A stretch of 64,000 nucleotides of DNA from NCBI GenBank assembly GCA_014075215.1, contig CP046177.1:806001-870000 (forward strand). The letters run 5' to 3'. A program made the translations under genes and the position numbers. The DNA comes from Flavobacteriaceae bacterium (GTDB lineage: Bacteria; Bacteroidota; Bacteroidia; Flavobacteriales; Flavobacteriaceae). Within the stretch, counting starts at the first letter, position 1; every line of letters starts with the position of its first letter. Positions 45,498 through 54,003 of the stretch are shown here, in pieces. A model generated the notes under the pieces. It had not been told where the DNA came from. It made no database searches and saw nothing but the letters and a program-made list of their open reading frames with translations.

Positions 45498-46988
45498 ATG
45501 ATACATGATATTTTAGATAGTATTTCAGACGGATTAGATAGTTTACTTCAACAAATAGTTGGGAGTAAACACAATTACAAAGGAAAGTTAGGTAATGCCA
45601 GACGAGTACTTAAAAGAAAACATAAAAAAGGCAATGGTCTTAAAATTGGCAATAAATACATCGCTTTAGATCAAATATTAAAAAGTGCATTATTACTCGG
45701 GCAGACTGGGTCAGGAAAATCGACAAAAGTTTTTCTACAAAATTTACTTTCTTACAAGGAATTATCGCCAATTTCACTCATTTGTTTAGATTTAGCAAAA
45801 GAATTGAGAGATGTCTCTGGTGGTAGTTTACAAGAACATCTTGATGGGGAAGACATCGTTAATTTCTCTGATGCAAATGCAAGTACGACGACGTGGAATC
45901 CACTACAAGATTTAAAACCCCAAGACATCCATCGTTTTGCATCAGACTTGGTGGCAAGTACGACTACGCAGAATGCAAATACAGACCCTATTTGGGCAAA
46001 TCTTAGCACTTCACTAATTAGTTATATAATTCAACTTTTAAAAGGTTTAGAAGTGGTTTTAGGCACAAATAAATTTACCAATTTATACAATGTCAGATAT
46101 TTAGTTGTTCAACTACAAGGAGAATTTGAAAAAATGAATATGCTGATTGCCAAATACGCAGATGATTTTTTATACAGCAACCTCAAGGCAATTTTAGCTA
46201 ATGATAAAAAAATGTTGAACAGCATTTTCTCATCCACTTTGTCAGTTCTCAATCTTTGGCAAGATGAACATATAATTCGTATGACTTCCAGCACTACACT
46301 TGATATGGAATCCTATCGTTCTCAGAAAAAAATATTATGGATTCAAAGTTCTATTACCCAACAAAAACGATTAATGGGGTTAAACTCATTATTTCTAAAA
46401 GCGTGGTTTACCCATATCATGGATGCAGGAATTCCAAAAAAAGAAGACAATACGATTGGATTTCTAGCAGATGAAATGTCAGCAGTTCGAACAATGGACA
46501 AGGGCTATATCCCTTTCATTTCCAGTCAAATACGTAAGTTTAAATCATTCGGCGTCTTTGGTTTTCAGTCCTATAGCCAATGTATAGAATTATATGGAAA
46601 AGAGGGAGCAACCACCTTAAAAGCGAATACAGGAACGGTATTGTATTTAGGGCAACAAGATTTAGAAACGGCTACTCATATTAGCAAGTCTTTAGGAAGA
46701 TATTCTTATGAAAAAGATGGAAAAACGCTATCAAGAGAAGTACTTACTCCAGAAGAAGTGATGCACAGCCATACCAAAGAAGGAGGTTTTTTATTGTGTA
46801 ATAATGAAAGACCTATACAGCTAAAACGTATCAAACCCTATTATGTAGATAGAAAAATGAAAAAGCAAGCAGAAATACCAACGCCAGAGGTTTTTGCAAA
46901 CAATCCTATGCCTGAACTTTTGCCGATTGATGCGTTGATTGGTGCTGTTGAAACAGAAGATTCAGTAGTTAGTAAAGCAGTACAATAG
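45498..46988 (+). CDS. Type IV coupling protein-like ATPase (TraG/TraD)
   Basis: 496 residues. Walker A LLLGQTGSGKSTKV near residue 70, Walker B TIGFLADEMSAVR near residue 315, then the typical SYSQCIELYGKEGATTLKAN and TGTVLYLGQQD arrangement of TraG-like proteins. No N-terminal membrane segment. Likely links the relaxosome (MobC/relaxase downstream) to a transfer channel provided elsewhere. Confidence 0.85.
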   Translation: MIHDILDSISDGLDSLLQQIVGSKHNYKGKLGNARRVLKRKHKKGNGLKIGNKYIALDQILKSALLLGQTGSGKSTKVFLQNLLSYKELSPISLICLDLAKELRDVSGGSLQEHLDGEDIVNFSDANASTTTWNPLQDLKPQDIHRFASDLVASTTTQNANTDPIWANLSTSLISYIIQLLKGLEVVLGTNKFTNLYNVRYLVVQLQGEFEKMNMLIAKYADDFLYSNLKAILANDKKMLNSIFSSTLSVLNLWQDEHIIRMTSSTTLDMESYRSQKKILWIQSSITQQKRLMGLNSLFLKAWFTHIMDAGIPKKEDNTIGFLADEMSAVRTMDKGYIPFISSQIRKFKSFGVFGFQSYSQCIELYGKEGATTLKANTGTVLYLGQQDLETATHISKSLGRYSYEKDGKTLSREVLTPEEVMHSHTKEGGFLLCNNERPIQLKRIKPYYVDRKMKKQAEIPTPEVFANNPMPELLPIDALIGAVETEDSVVSKAVQ

Positions 46989-47025
46989 ATAAATAAATAA
47001 CTTAATGATAAAGCATATACAAATT

Positions 47026-47217
47026 ATGAAAAACAACAAAACAGACGTAAAAATGAAATTTTTGGAAGCAATTACAACACTTATTATGTGCATCGCTTTT
47101 TGTGCAGTGATAAAAATTGATTTAAAAAAATCAGATCTTACAAAAAGAATAGAAAGGCGATTGGATAGTATTGAATGCATCTTGAATAACAAATTTAAAA
47201 CACCATTAAAAAAATGA
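47026..47217 (+). CDS. Small membrane protein, 63 aa
   Basis: From the ATG at 47026 (MKNNKTDVKMKFLEAITTLI), with one transmembrane segment (ITTLIMCIAFCAVIKI) and a charged C-terminal helix. Its end overlaps the next small gene. Function unknown. Confidence 0.5.
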   Translation: MKNNKTDVKMKFLEAITTLIMCIAFCAVIKIDLKKSDLTKRIERRLDSIECILNNKFKTPLKK

Positions 47218-47405
47218 AAACAAAAAACACTTCTATGTTCGGCATTTCATCCGTACTAAACAAAGCCATTGTTTTTGCTGAAAAAGGCTTGGAAACCCTG
47301 TCTATAAAACTAGAAAATAAAGTAGATAGATGGACAGGAAAGAAAACAAACGTCAAGAATGGATTAACAAAAGAGAGAAAGAACGAAAAGAACAATTACA
47401 AATGA
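47214..47405 (+). CDS. Small hypothetical protein, 63 aa
   Basis: MKTKNTSMFGISSVLNKAIV with an amphipathic helix (EKGLETLSIKLENKVDRW) and a basic tail. Overlaps the next open frame by 76 bp in another phase; the pair may be a single gene split by an indel, since the second frame continues the same type of Lys/Glu-rich helix. Confidence 0.45.
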   Translation: MKTKNTSMFGISSVLNKAIVFAEKGLETLSIKLENKVDRWTGKKTNVKNGLTKERKNEKNNYK

Positions 47406-47560
47406 TTGCAGAGGAGCATCAAGGTTTTTTAGAAATGCAAGCTGAAACAAAAGCTACACCTAATACAGAAAAACAAATTAAGGAACGATTTGAAGCATTA
47501 GAAGCCCAAGATAAAGCAAATGAAAATGAAGCCTCTTTAGATGCCGATGTTGAACGCTAA
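47330..47560 (+). CDS. Small coiled-coil protein, 76 aa
   Basis: Highly charged helical protein (RQEWINKREKERKEQLQMIA, EKQIKERFEALEAQDKANEN). No domain. See the preceding entry for the possible frameshift fusion. Upstream of the DUF2958 gene in the mobilisation cluster. Confidence 0.5.
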   Translation: MDRKENKRQEWINKREKERKEQLQMIAEEHQGFLEMQAETKATPNTEKQIKERFEALEAQDKANENEASLDADVER

Positions 47561-47588
47561 AAATAAATAAGGATTAAAATTTACCATT

Positions 47589-47960
47589 ATGAAATTAATC
47601 ACAAAAGAAATACAACAACGTTTTGCCGAAATAGGCGATCAATCAGAAAACAAAAATCCAATCCTTGTTACTAGATTTTTTGACCCTTGTGGTACTGCCT
47701 CTTGGTATCCCACTGAATATAACCCCGAAACAGATACTTGTTATGGTTATGTTCTTTGGTTAACACAGAAAGAATGGAGAACATTTTCTATAAGTGAATT
47801 AGAATCTATTGGGCGTCCTTCTGGGCTTAGAATTGAACGAGATGTTGATTTTGAAGAAAAAACGTTGAATGAATTTACTGCTGTAAAGAGAATAATTGAA
47901 CTCAATATAGAAGAACTCAAAAACAAAACACAAGACCAAGAGTATGATAGAGAACGATAA
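47589..47960 (+). CDS. DUF2958 domain protein
   Basis: 123 residues. Family-like pattern: RFFDPCGTASWYPTEYNPET, DTCYGYVLWLTQKEW, FSISELESIGRP and GLRIERDVDFEE. DUF2958 proteins are frequent on conjugative plasmids and elements of Bacteroidota and Proteobacteria; function unknown. Overlaps the next gene by 17 bp. Confidence 0.85.
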   Translation: MKLITKEIQQRFAEIGDQSENKNPILVTRFFDPCGTASWYPTEYNPETDTCYGYVLWLTQKEWRTFSISELESIGRPSGLRIERDVDFEEKTLNEFTAVKRIIELNIEELKNKTQDQEYDRER

Positions 47961-48549
47961 GATTAGGAACAGTAATAAAGAAAAACAAGATTTAGCAAAT
48001 AAGAAGTCTTCTATTTTACAGCTAGTATGGGAATTTGATACTCAAGAAGAATTTATCAAATCCCAAATGCAAGATTTTAGCATCGGTCAGAAGATAAAAG
48101 GTTTAGGTACGATAGATGACATGACTCACACCCAAGTCAAGATAGGCGATATGTGGATTGATAAATCAATTGTCATTCCTAAAGAAAAATTATCTACTTC
48201 AAGAATTTCAAGGATATTAAAAACACCTCCCAAGATGATTATTCCTGTTCATATTCGCTATTTAAGACAAATTGAAAAAGATGTCTATAAACATCCCTCA
48301 TTGCGTAGTGAAGCCTTAAATAAAGTGATTAAGAACTGTACAGGAAAATCATTAAGTGATGAACCATATTTTGTTAGTAGTGTTCTTTTTAAGATTAAAC
48401 GTTTTCATGATGACAGAAGTAAAGAGTTAGCAGAAATATTTCGTACCGCAAGATCACTAGGGTTACCTACTGACATCGTCAAACAACGTTTGAATGCACT
48501 TAGTATTGAACAAGCAGATATGTCTTACCAAACTGAAATTGAACGCTAA
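47944..48549 (+). CDS. Hypothetical protein, 201 aa
   Basis: Soluble, helical; segments DFSIGQKIKGLGTIDDMTHT and HIRYLRQIEKDVYKHPSLRS. No family recognised. Translationally overlaps the DUF2958 gene and precedes MobC, so an accessory mobilisation role is possible. Confidence 0.6.
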   Translation: MIENDKIRNSNKEKQDLANKKSSILQLVWEFDTQEEFIKSQMQDFSIGQKIKGLGTIDDMTHTQVKIGDMWIDKSIVIPKEKLSTSRISRILKTPPKMIIPVHIRYLRQIEKDVYKHPSLRSEALNKVIKNCTGKSLSDEPYFVSSVLFKIKRFHDDRSKELAEIFRTARSLGLPTDIVKQRLNALSIEQADMSYQTEIER

Positions 48550-48577
48550 TATTTTTTTAAGGTACCCATAGTAAAAG

Positions 48578-49045
48578 ATGATAACAACAGAATTTCCATA
48601 CAAAGATGTACAAACGTATCTAAATGCTACAGGTGTTTTAGAAACAGGCACAGCAGAAGAAATAACTCAAGCACGAAAAGTGTTCCGTAAATTGTATTTA
48701 CAGCAGTATCAAAAGCGTAGATATAACAAAACGCATATAAATATTAGTATTTCTTTTTCAAAAAAAGAGAAAGAAGTAATGCAAAAACTCGCAATTGAAA
48801 ACGGAAAAAAACTCGCTCGTTTTTTAAAAGACATAGCACTTGATTATGCAAAAGATAGTGCAGGAAATGTAAAAGCACCTACCAACACAAAGAATTTTAT
48901 AGAAATAAAACGTCTGTTATCATTGAGTTATGATATTGTTGAAATGCTCCATTTTGAAAATAGTTATTCAGAATTACAACAAAGTTATGAAGAATTACTA
49001 CATCTTTTTAAACAACTAGAAACGCTCTTAGAACCTATTAAATGA
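48578..49045 (+). CDS. MobC-like relaxosome accessory protein
   Basis: 155 residues. A basic region with a ribbon-helix-helix-like strand (KTHINISISFSKKEKEVMQK) and KLARFLKDIALDYAKDSAG, then a C-terminal helical bundle, as in MobC-type proteins. Overlaps the relaxase start by 4 bp (ATGA), the usual order in mobilisation cassettes. Likely binds oriT and helps nicking. Confidence 0.75.
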   Translation: MITTEFPYKDVQTYLNATGVLETGTAEEITQARKVFRKLYLQQYQKRRYNKTHINISISFSKKEKEVMQKLAIENGKKLARFLKDIALDYAKDSAGNVKAPTNTKNFIEIKRLLSLSYDIVEMLHFENSYSELQQSYEELLHLFKQLETLLEPIK

Positions 49046-49916
49046 TCGTAAAAAGTATTTCTCACACAAGTGATAGAAAGTCCGCTAGAAAGCTGATTAA
49101 ATACATCTTTGATGCTAGAAAACCATTCAAAGACCCAAATGGAAAGCAATTAGTATTTAAACAGCATTTAAGAAGCTACGACAAAGACAAATGGGCAAAA
49201 CAGTTTGAAGATTTAGAACAAGCAAGGCAATCTTTTTATGCCAATAAATCGGTGATTTGTTATCACGAAGTTATCTCTTTTTCTGATAAATCAACCAAAT
49301 ATTTAAACAGAAACATCATTAAAGATTTGGTAAACAAATACATCAAATTAAGAAGTAATGAACAGATGTTATGCGTTGGAGCGGTGCATTTTGAGAAGAA
49401 CAAAAATTATCATGCACATTTGATTTTTAGCGGTATAAAGACATCAGATTTTAAGAGTGCAAGAATCAGCAAAAAAAGGCTATCAGAGATAAAAAACCAG
49501 CTCCAGGCTTACCAAATAGCTAAATATCCTCAATTAGAAGATAGTGTGGTACGACATGGATTAAAAAAAAAGAATTAACCAAAGCCTATTCTGAAAAAGA
49601 AACTCAATATAAGAAACGGATGGCAATGCCATCGGATAAAGATATCATCTTTAGGAAAATAAAAGATTATTTTCAAAAAAGTAATAGCCTTACTCAATTT
49701 GAAAAACTACTGCAAAAAAACAATATCAAAACCTATCATCGTAATGGAAAACTAACAGGCGTGTATTATAGAAAACGAAAGTATCGTTTTAAACATAGTC
49801 TTGGGATTGACTTGCAATTGCTACTTTTAAAAGATAAAACACAGGAGCGTTTTGCCTCCTTACAAAGACAAAGAAACCAACAAGATTTAGACAGATCCAA
49901 TGATATAGAACGCTAG
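49042..49916 (+). pseudogene. Relaxase (MobA/VirD2-like), frameshifted in an A-run
   Basis: The first 178 codons carry the N-terminal relaxase elements: MIVKSISHTSDRKSARKLIK, CYHEVISFSDKST and the metal-binding NYHAHLIFSG. The frame stops after HGLKKKN in a 9-A run (49563-49571). One more A gives KKKELTKAYSEKETQYKKRM and runs into the segment MAMPSDKDIIFRKIKDYFQK to 49916. Nicks oriT and transfers the strand in related elements. The frameshift may be a sequencing artefact in this homopolymer. Confidence 0.75.
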
Positions 49917-49973
49917 AAAAAAGCGTTCTATTTTTTTGGTGGCGGTAAAAGGGAGTTTGAGGGAAGCCCTCAA

Positions 49974-50128
49974 CCAGATGCAAGTTTTATTGATAACGTT
50001 AGTTTCAATTAAACTTGCAATCTGGCTCTTCGCAGATGTTCTAAAAGATTGCTTACGCAGTTTGCTTTCGACTTAGCTGACATCAGAAGACCGAATGTCC
50101 TAAAAGCCCGCAGGCGACTTAGGACATT
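49974..50128. repeat. Two strong stem-loops after the relaxase (oriT candidate)
   Basis: CCAGATGCAAGTTT (49974-49987) pairs with AAACTTGCAATCTGG (50011-50025, one-base bulge). AATGTCCTAA (50094-50103) pairs perfectly with TTAGGACATT (50119-50128). They lie in a 228-bp gene-free stretch beside the mobilisation genes. One of them may be the transfer origin; no nic consensus was recognised. Confidence 0.5.
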
Positions 50129-50144
50129 TGCACCATAAAGGACA

Positions 50145-50684
50145 TTACTTATCTAATTTCCAACCTGTATCAAACAAAGTAAATGTTACCTCATCTTCAA
50201 AAGTCTCACTAGAGCATTCCTCTTTTCTACCTCGCAAGTAATATAAATCATTAGTTCGATATTTATAGCTAAATCGTACCGTTGCTTTATTGGTATTCTC
50301 ATCATGAGAAACTCCAAGAATTTCAGTAACATAACCATCTGCAATTCTATATTTTTCCCTCCCCACAAAATATTTAGACTTCATCGCCTGTGTAGGCCTA
50401 AGACTTATTTCATAACGTCCGCCACCACCAAAACCAGAAATAAATCTTCTGTTTATTGTAACCAGTCCATTTTTTTCTGCTGATTCAGCGTTGCTTATAA
50501 AAGTATTATACTTCTTATCATAACTATTGAAGGCAGTTAATAATGACTTACTGCAAGACGCTTTAAATTCTTTAGTAAGAATTGTCATGGCTTCTTCTGA
50601 ACTCAACTCTACTTTAGAATTACACGAGGACATAGCGATAAATAAAAATGATAAGAGACTAAAAAATAATGTTGTTGTTCTCAT
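50145..50684 (-). CDS. Hypothetical lipoprotein, 179 aa
   Basis: Lipobox in FLFIAMSSCNSK near residue 20. The mature part has a Gly-rich turn (RRFISGFGGGGRYEISLR) and beta-rich C-terminus (KATVRFSYKYRTNDL, VTFTLFDTGWKLDK). No family recognised. Adjacent to another lipoprotein on the same strand. Confidence 0.65.
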   Translation of the reverse strand: MRTTTLFFSLLSFLFIAMSSCNSKVELSSEEAMTILTKEFKASCSKSLLTAFNSYDKKYNTFISNAESAEKNGLVTINRRFISGFGGGGRYEISLRPTQAMKSKYFVGREKYRIADGYVTEILGVSHDENTNKATVRFSYKYRTNDLYYLRGRKEECSSETFEDEVTFTLFDTGWKLDK

Positions 50685-50689
50685 AATTT

Positions 50690-50947
50690 TTAATCTTTAC
50701 ATTCCACTTTTACACAATTAGTTCTGCGTACCATATCATCTGCCTCACATTTGTAGCATTTACCATCTTTCTTGGCTTCCCATGAAACATTTGAGCCACC
50801 ACGCTTCACATTAGAAATGCTGACTTGACTAGCAAGAGTATTACCAATAGTTGTTGCAGTTGCGCGTTGCAAGGATGCTGACGTTGATTTGCAAGAATTA
50901 AGCATTAACACGCCTAGAAGTGCCATTAATAAAAAAGTTTTTTTCAT
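50690..50947 (-). CDS. Small cysteine-rich lipoprotein, 85 aa
   Basis: ATG at 50947 gives MKKTFLLMALLGVLMLNSCK, a clear lipoprotein signal; the longer open frame has no merit. The C-terminal half has DGKCYKCEADD and RTNCVKVECKD, perhaps a small metal-binding or disulfide domain. Upstream of, and probably in operon with, the next lipoprotein. Confidence 0.65.
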   Translation of the reverse strand: MKKTFLLMALLGVLMLNSCKSTSASLQRATATTIGNTLASQVSISNVKRGGSNVSWEAKKDGKCYKCEADDMVRRTNCVKVECKD

Positions 50948-51076
50948 AATTAGTATGTTTTTAGAATTATACAAGGCAAACATAAGAAAAATGTATCAAT
51001 AATGTGGTAATTTATATGTTGTAACGTAAAATATCTAAAACCATGAATTTTACCTTTATTAAAAACCGTAGAACTC

Positions 51077-51325
51077 ATGGCAAAAAAGACGACAGCAAAA
51101 AGCAAAACACTAGACCCAAAAATTATACAAGTAGCCGAAAAACTGGAAAAAATAAGAATAGCCAATGGCTATACCTCCTATGAGAATTTTGCTATTGAGC
51201 ATGGTATTTCAAGGATGCAGTATTGGCGTATGGAAAAAGGAACAAACTTTACCTTTGAAAGCCTGCTTAGAATATTAGAGGCACACAAGATGAGCTTAAG
51301 TGCATTCTTTTCTGATTTTGAATAA
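51077..51325 (+). CDS. HTH (XRE-like) regulator, 82 aa
   Basis: Lys/Thr-rich N-terminus then HTH (LEKIRIANGYTSYENFAIEH, GISRMQYWRMEKG) and SLLRILEAHKMSLSAFFSDF. Divergent from the lipoprotein pair. Such short regulators usually accompany accessory genes. Confidence 0.75.
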   Translation: MAKKTTAKSKTLDPKIIQVAEKLEKIRIANGYTSYENFAIEHGISRMQYWRMEKGTNFTFESLLRILEAHKMSLSAFFSDFE

Positions 51326-51335
51326 CCAATTGATT

Positions 51336-51662
51336 ATGCAAATAGATTTAGTTTCCAAATTAACACATGACTATCTAGCAAGTAGATTAGCTCCTAATCA
51401 AAAGAAAGAAGACCAAAATATTTTCTTTACGTATGAAAATCAAACTCTAGAGATTTATTCTATTATGGAAGGTTTTGACGGGACTTCTGTTAAATTTCCA
51501 AATGCAAAAGCAAAACGAATCAAATCAAAAGGAATTTGGAAAGTGTATTGTATGGGACAATCTATGAAGTGGGAACTCTACAAGCCACACTCAGAAGTAA
51601 AAGATATTAACGAATTTTTAAAATTAATTGACAAGGATAAATACACTATGTTTTGGAGCTAA
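51336..51662 (+). CDS. DUF3024-like protein
   Basis: 108 residues from ATG 51336. Pattern KFPNAKAKRIKSKGIWKVYC then MKWELYKPHSEVKDINEFLK and DKYTMFWS resembles DUF3024. Function unknown. Convergent with the XRE gene of module c. Confidence 0.65.
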   Translation: MQIDLVSKLTHDYLASRLAPNQKKEDQNIFFTYENQTLEIYSIMEGFDGTSVKFPNAKAKRIKSKGIWKVYCMGQSMKWELYKPHSEVKDINEFLKLIDKDKYTMFWS

Positions 51663-51669
51663 TATGCCA

Positions 51670-52062
51670 TTAAGATTTCTTACCGATAGCATTAAGTTCT
51701 GCCAAACGGTTTTTCATTTTTACATTCTGTAGTTGCTCAACACGGTCTTTCTCAATGACTGTATCAAGCATGATATTAATCACATTCTTGTTGTATTCAG
51801 AAAGTTCGTTAATCATTTCTACTTTCTGAGCCACCGAACGATCTTTAATATCTGAAGACTGAAATAATTCTATTACAGAAACACCCAGTGCATCGGCTAT
51901 ACGAACAATAGACGATAAGTTTGGATTCGTACCACCACGCTCTAAACGTGAATAGGTAGGTACAAGCATTTCTGCACCATCTGCTACATCTTGTTGGGTG
52001 AGTCCTTTTTCTTTACGAATTCGTTTGATGTTTTGAAGTAAAAACAAGTGTGTAGCTTCCAT
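51670..52062 (-). CDS. XRE-family HTH regulator (copy c)
   Basis: 130 residues; HTH LTQQDVADGAEMLVPTYSRL with NPNLSSIVRIADALGVSVIE, then a coiled-coil-like tail. Divergent from the intact ATPase, with a 22-bp palindrome between them. Different subfamily from the regulators of copies a and b, so repressors vary between modules. Confidence 0.88.
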   Translation of the reverse strand: MEATHLFLLQNIKRIRKEKGLTQQDVADGAEMLVPTYSRLERGGTNPNLSSIVRIADALGVSVIELFQSSDIKDRSVAQKVEMINELSEYNKNVINIMLDTVIEKDRVEQLQNVKMKNRLAELNAIGKKS

Positions 52063-52155
52063 ATTTAGGCTATTTTATATAATTAAATGTCGATTTCCGA
52101 CTCAAATGTAGGTCAAATTATTTATAACAGCAAAAAACACAAGTTTTATTTTTAT

Positions 52156-52180
52156 ATATAAACTTATAAGTTTATATTTG
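52156..52180 (+). promoter_or_regulatory. 22-bp palindromic operator overlapping a TATATTTG -7 box
   Basis: Positions 52156-52177 form a perfect palindrome centred on CTTATAAG. The -7 box TATATTTG (52173-52180) overlaps its right arm, so repressor binding would block the module promoter. Confidence 0.65.
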
Positions 52181-52227
52181 CTTTAATTAATTGTGTAATA
52201 CGTTTCTAAAATAATTAACTGTACATT

Positions 52228-53778
52228 ATGAATCAACTCGACACTTCAAATCCTAATCATTTTAAATTCTCAACCGAAGTCTTAGACTTCCATATTCTAG
52301 GTGGTTTATCCGTTTTCGGATTAGACCGTATGCGAATAACCCTTAAAGTAAATACGAGGGAAGATGAATTTCATGCCTTGCGTCATAACATTGATTTGTA
52401 CAATTCCAATGCGGTAGAAAAACTGGTTCGCAAGTTAGCGGAATATTTAGAAGTGGGTACATCTATTATCAGACGTAGTTTACAAGAACTCATTAACCAT
52501 CTTGAAAAATACCGAATTGAGTTATTGGATAAAGAAGAAGACGAAGAAGCGGAAGCCTATTTACTATATAAAAAAGAAAGACGCTCGGCAATGGATTTTT
52601 TAAAGTCTGAAAATTTACTAGAGAAAACCAACAAACTAATAGGTCAATCTGGTGTTATTGGCGAAGGCAATAATAGGCTATTAATGTATTTGATATTTAC
52701 CTCTCGTAAAATGGACAATCCACTACACTGCATTTCTTTTGGTTCTAGTGGAAGTGGAAAAACACACCTACAATCTAAAGTAGCCGAACTCATTCCCGAA
52801 GAAGAGAGGCTCAGCCTCACGTCTTTATCAAGCAATTCATTCTATTACTTCAAAAGAAACGAGCTAAAAAACAAGCTCATTTTAATTGAAGATTTAGATG
52901 GTGCTGATGATGTTTTATATCCACTACGAGAATTACAGACCAAAAAGAAGATTACCAAATCAGTCGTACAAAAGGGAATTGGCGGACAAGGCAAAACCAA
53001 AAACTTAACGGTTGAAGGACCCGTTTCTGTTGCTGGATGTACCACCCAAGAAAAACTGTATGAGGATAATTCTAATCGTTCCTTTCTGCTTTACATTGAT
53101 GAAAGCGAAGCACAGGATAATAGAATAATGGATTATCAGAGGTTACTATCAGCAGGGAAGATTGATATGGATAAAATGTCTGAGGCGACTCGCCTCTTGC
53201 AAAATGTACAGCGATGTTTAAAGACGTTTACCGTCCGCAATCCTTATGCAGAATATTTGATATTACCACGTTCGGTATTCAAACCAAGACGTACCAATGC
53301 ACACTATTTGCAATTCATAGAAGCCATTACTTTCTACTACCAATATGGGCGTGAGAAAAAATATGATATCCATACTGGCGAAGAATATATTGAAACGAGT
53401 ATAGAAGATATCAAACAAGCTAATACACTTATCAAATCCATATTACTTCGTAAATCAGATCCTTTAAATGGTGCAACACGAAATTACCTCGAACGTCTCA
53501 AGACGTATTTGGCAGAAAAAAAGGATACTGTATTTACCAATCAAAATATCCGAAAGGAAATGCGAATAGCGGAAACCACATTACGCAGATACCACCACTT
53601 GTTAGTACAAGAAGGCTATATCAAAAAGCGTAATGATATTAAAGGCAATTCTTTTTCTTATGAAATCGTAGATGTAGATGAGTACAAGAATTTAGAAAAG
53701 CAGATTAATGAAGCGTTGGATAATTGTATAAAACGCATTGAAGGTTTAGATAATATGGATAATAGAAAGGCAAGTTAA
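52228..53778 (+). CDS. Module P-loop ATPase with C-terminal wHTH, intact (copy c)
   Basis: 516 residues, about the length of copy b. N-terminal LDFHILGGLSVFGLDRMRIT, then Walker A FGSSGSGKTHLQSK, Walker B ILIEDLDGADDV, AGCTTQEKLYEDNSNRSFLL and wHTH TNQNIRKEMRIAETTLRRYH. It lacks the CHC2/Toprim part present in copy e, so it may cooperate with a host primase or act purely in recombination. First gene of a three-gene operon with two recombinases. Confidence 0.85.
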   Translation: MNQLDTSNPNHFKFSTEVLDFHILGGLSVFGLDRMRITLKVNTREDEFHALRHNIDLYNSNAVEKLVRKLAEYLEVGTSIIRRSLQELINHLEKYRIELLDKEEDEEAEAYLLYKKERRSAMDFLKSENLLEKTNKLIGQSGVIGEGNNRLLMYLIFTSRKMDNPLHCISFGSSGSGKTHLQSKVAELIPEEERLSLTSLSSNSFYYFKRNELKNKLILIEDLDGADDVLYPLRELQTKKKITKSVVQKGIGGQGKTKNLTVEGPVSVAGCTTQEKLYEDNSNRSFLLYIDESEAQDNRIMDYQRLLSAGKIDMDKMSEATRLLQNVQRCLKTFTVRNPYAEYLILPRSVFKPRRTNAHYLQFIEAITFYYQYGREKKYDIHTGEEYIETSIEDIKQANTLIKSILLRKSDPLNGATRNYLERLKTYLAEKKDTVFTNQNIRKEMRIAETTLRRYHHLLVQEGYIKKRNDIKGNSFSYEIVDVDEYKNLEKQINEALDNCIKRIEGLDNMDNRKAS

Positions 53779-53815
53779 TGATATCCGCAAGAGTAGAAAT
53801 ACCTTGCCTACGGCG

Positions 53816-53910
53816 GCTCGCCGTCCGCCACTCGCCACAGGTTCGCCACTGGCAAAATGGCGAACCTAAGTGTTTGATAATTAAAGAGTAAGAGCCAATT
53901 CGCCACAAAA
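53816..53910. repeat. Iteron-like cluster TTCGCCA/TGGCGAA (copy c)
   Basis: CGCCAC units at 53826 and 53833; AGGTTCGCCA (53839-53848) and TGGCGAACCT (53858-53867) are a perfect 10-bp inverted pair; another TTCGCCAC lies near 53898. Located between the ATPase stop and TyrA. Confidence 0.6.
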
Positions 53911-53977
53911 AATAAAATATAAGGTAGGTATGAAAAAAGTCGAGAGGCTCGACACCCAAAAAAAATAATTTAAAAGA

Positions 53978-53998
53978 GATTCCCACTTTCGTGGGAAA
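53978..53998 (+). promoter_or_regulatory. Stem-loop just before TyrA (copy c)
   Basis: TTCCCAC-TTTC-GTGGGAA ends about 8 bases before the TyrA start codon; a second small stem GTCGAG/CTCGAC lies at 53939-53953. They may tune recombinase translation. Confidence 0.45.
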
Positions 53999-54003
53999 TA
54001 AAT

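Noticed and set aside
47214..47560. Definite frameshift joining the two small genes
   Set aside because: No single-base change gives an obviously conserved joined protein from the window alone; kept as two entries with a note.
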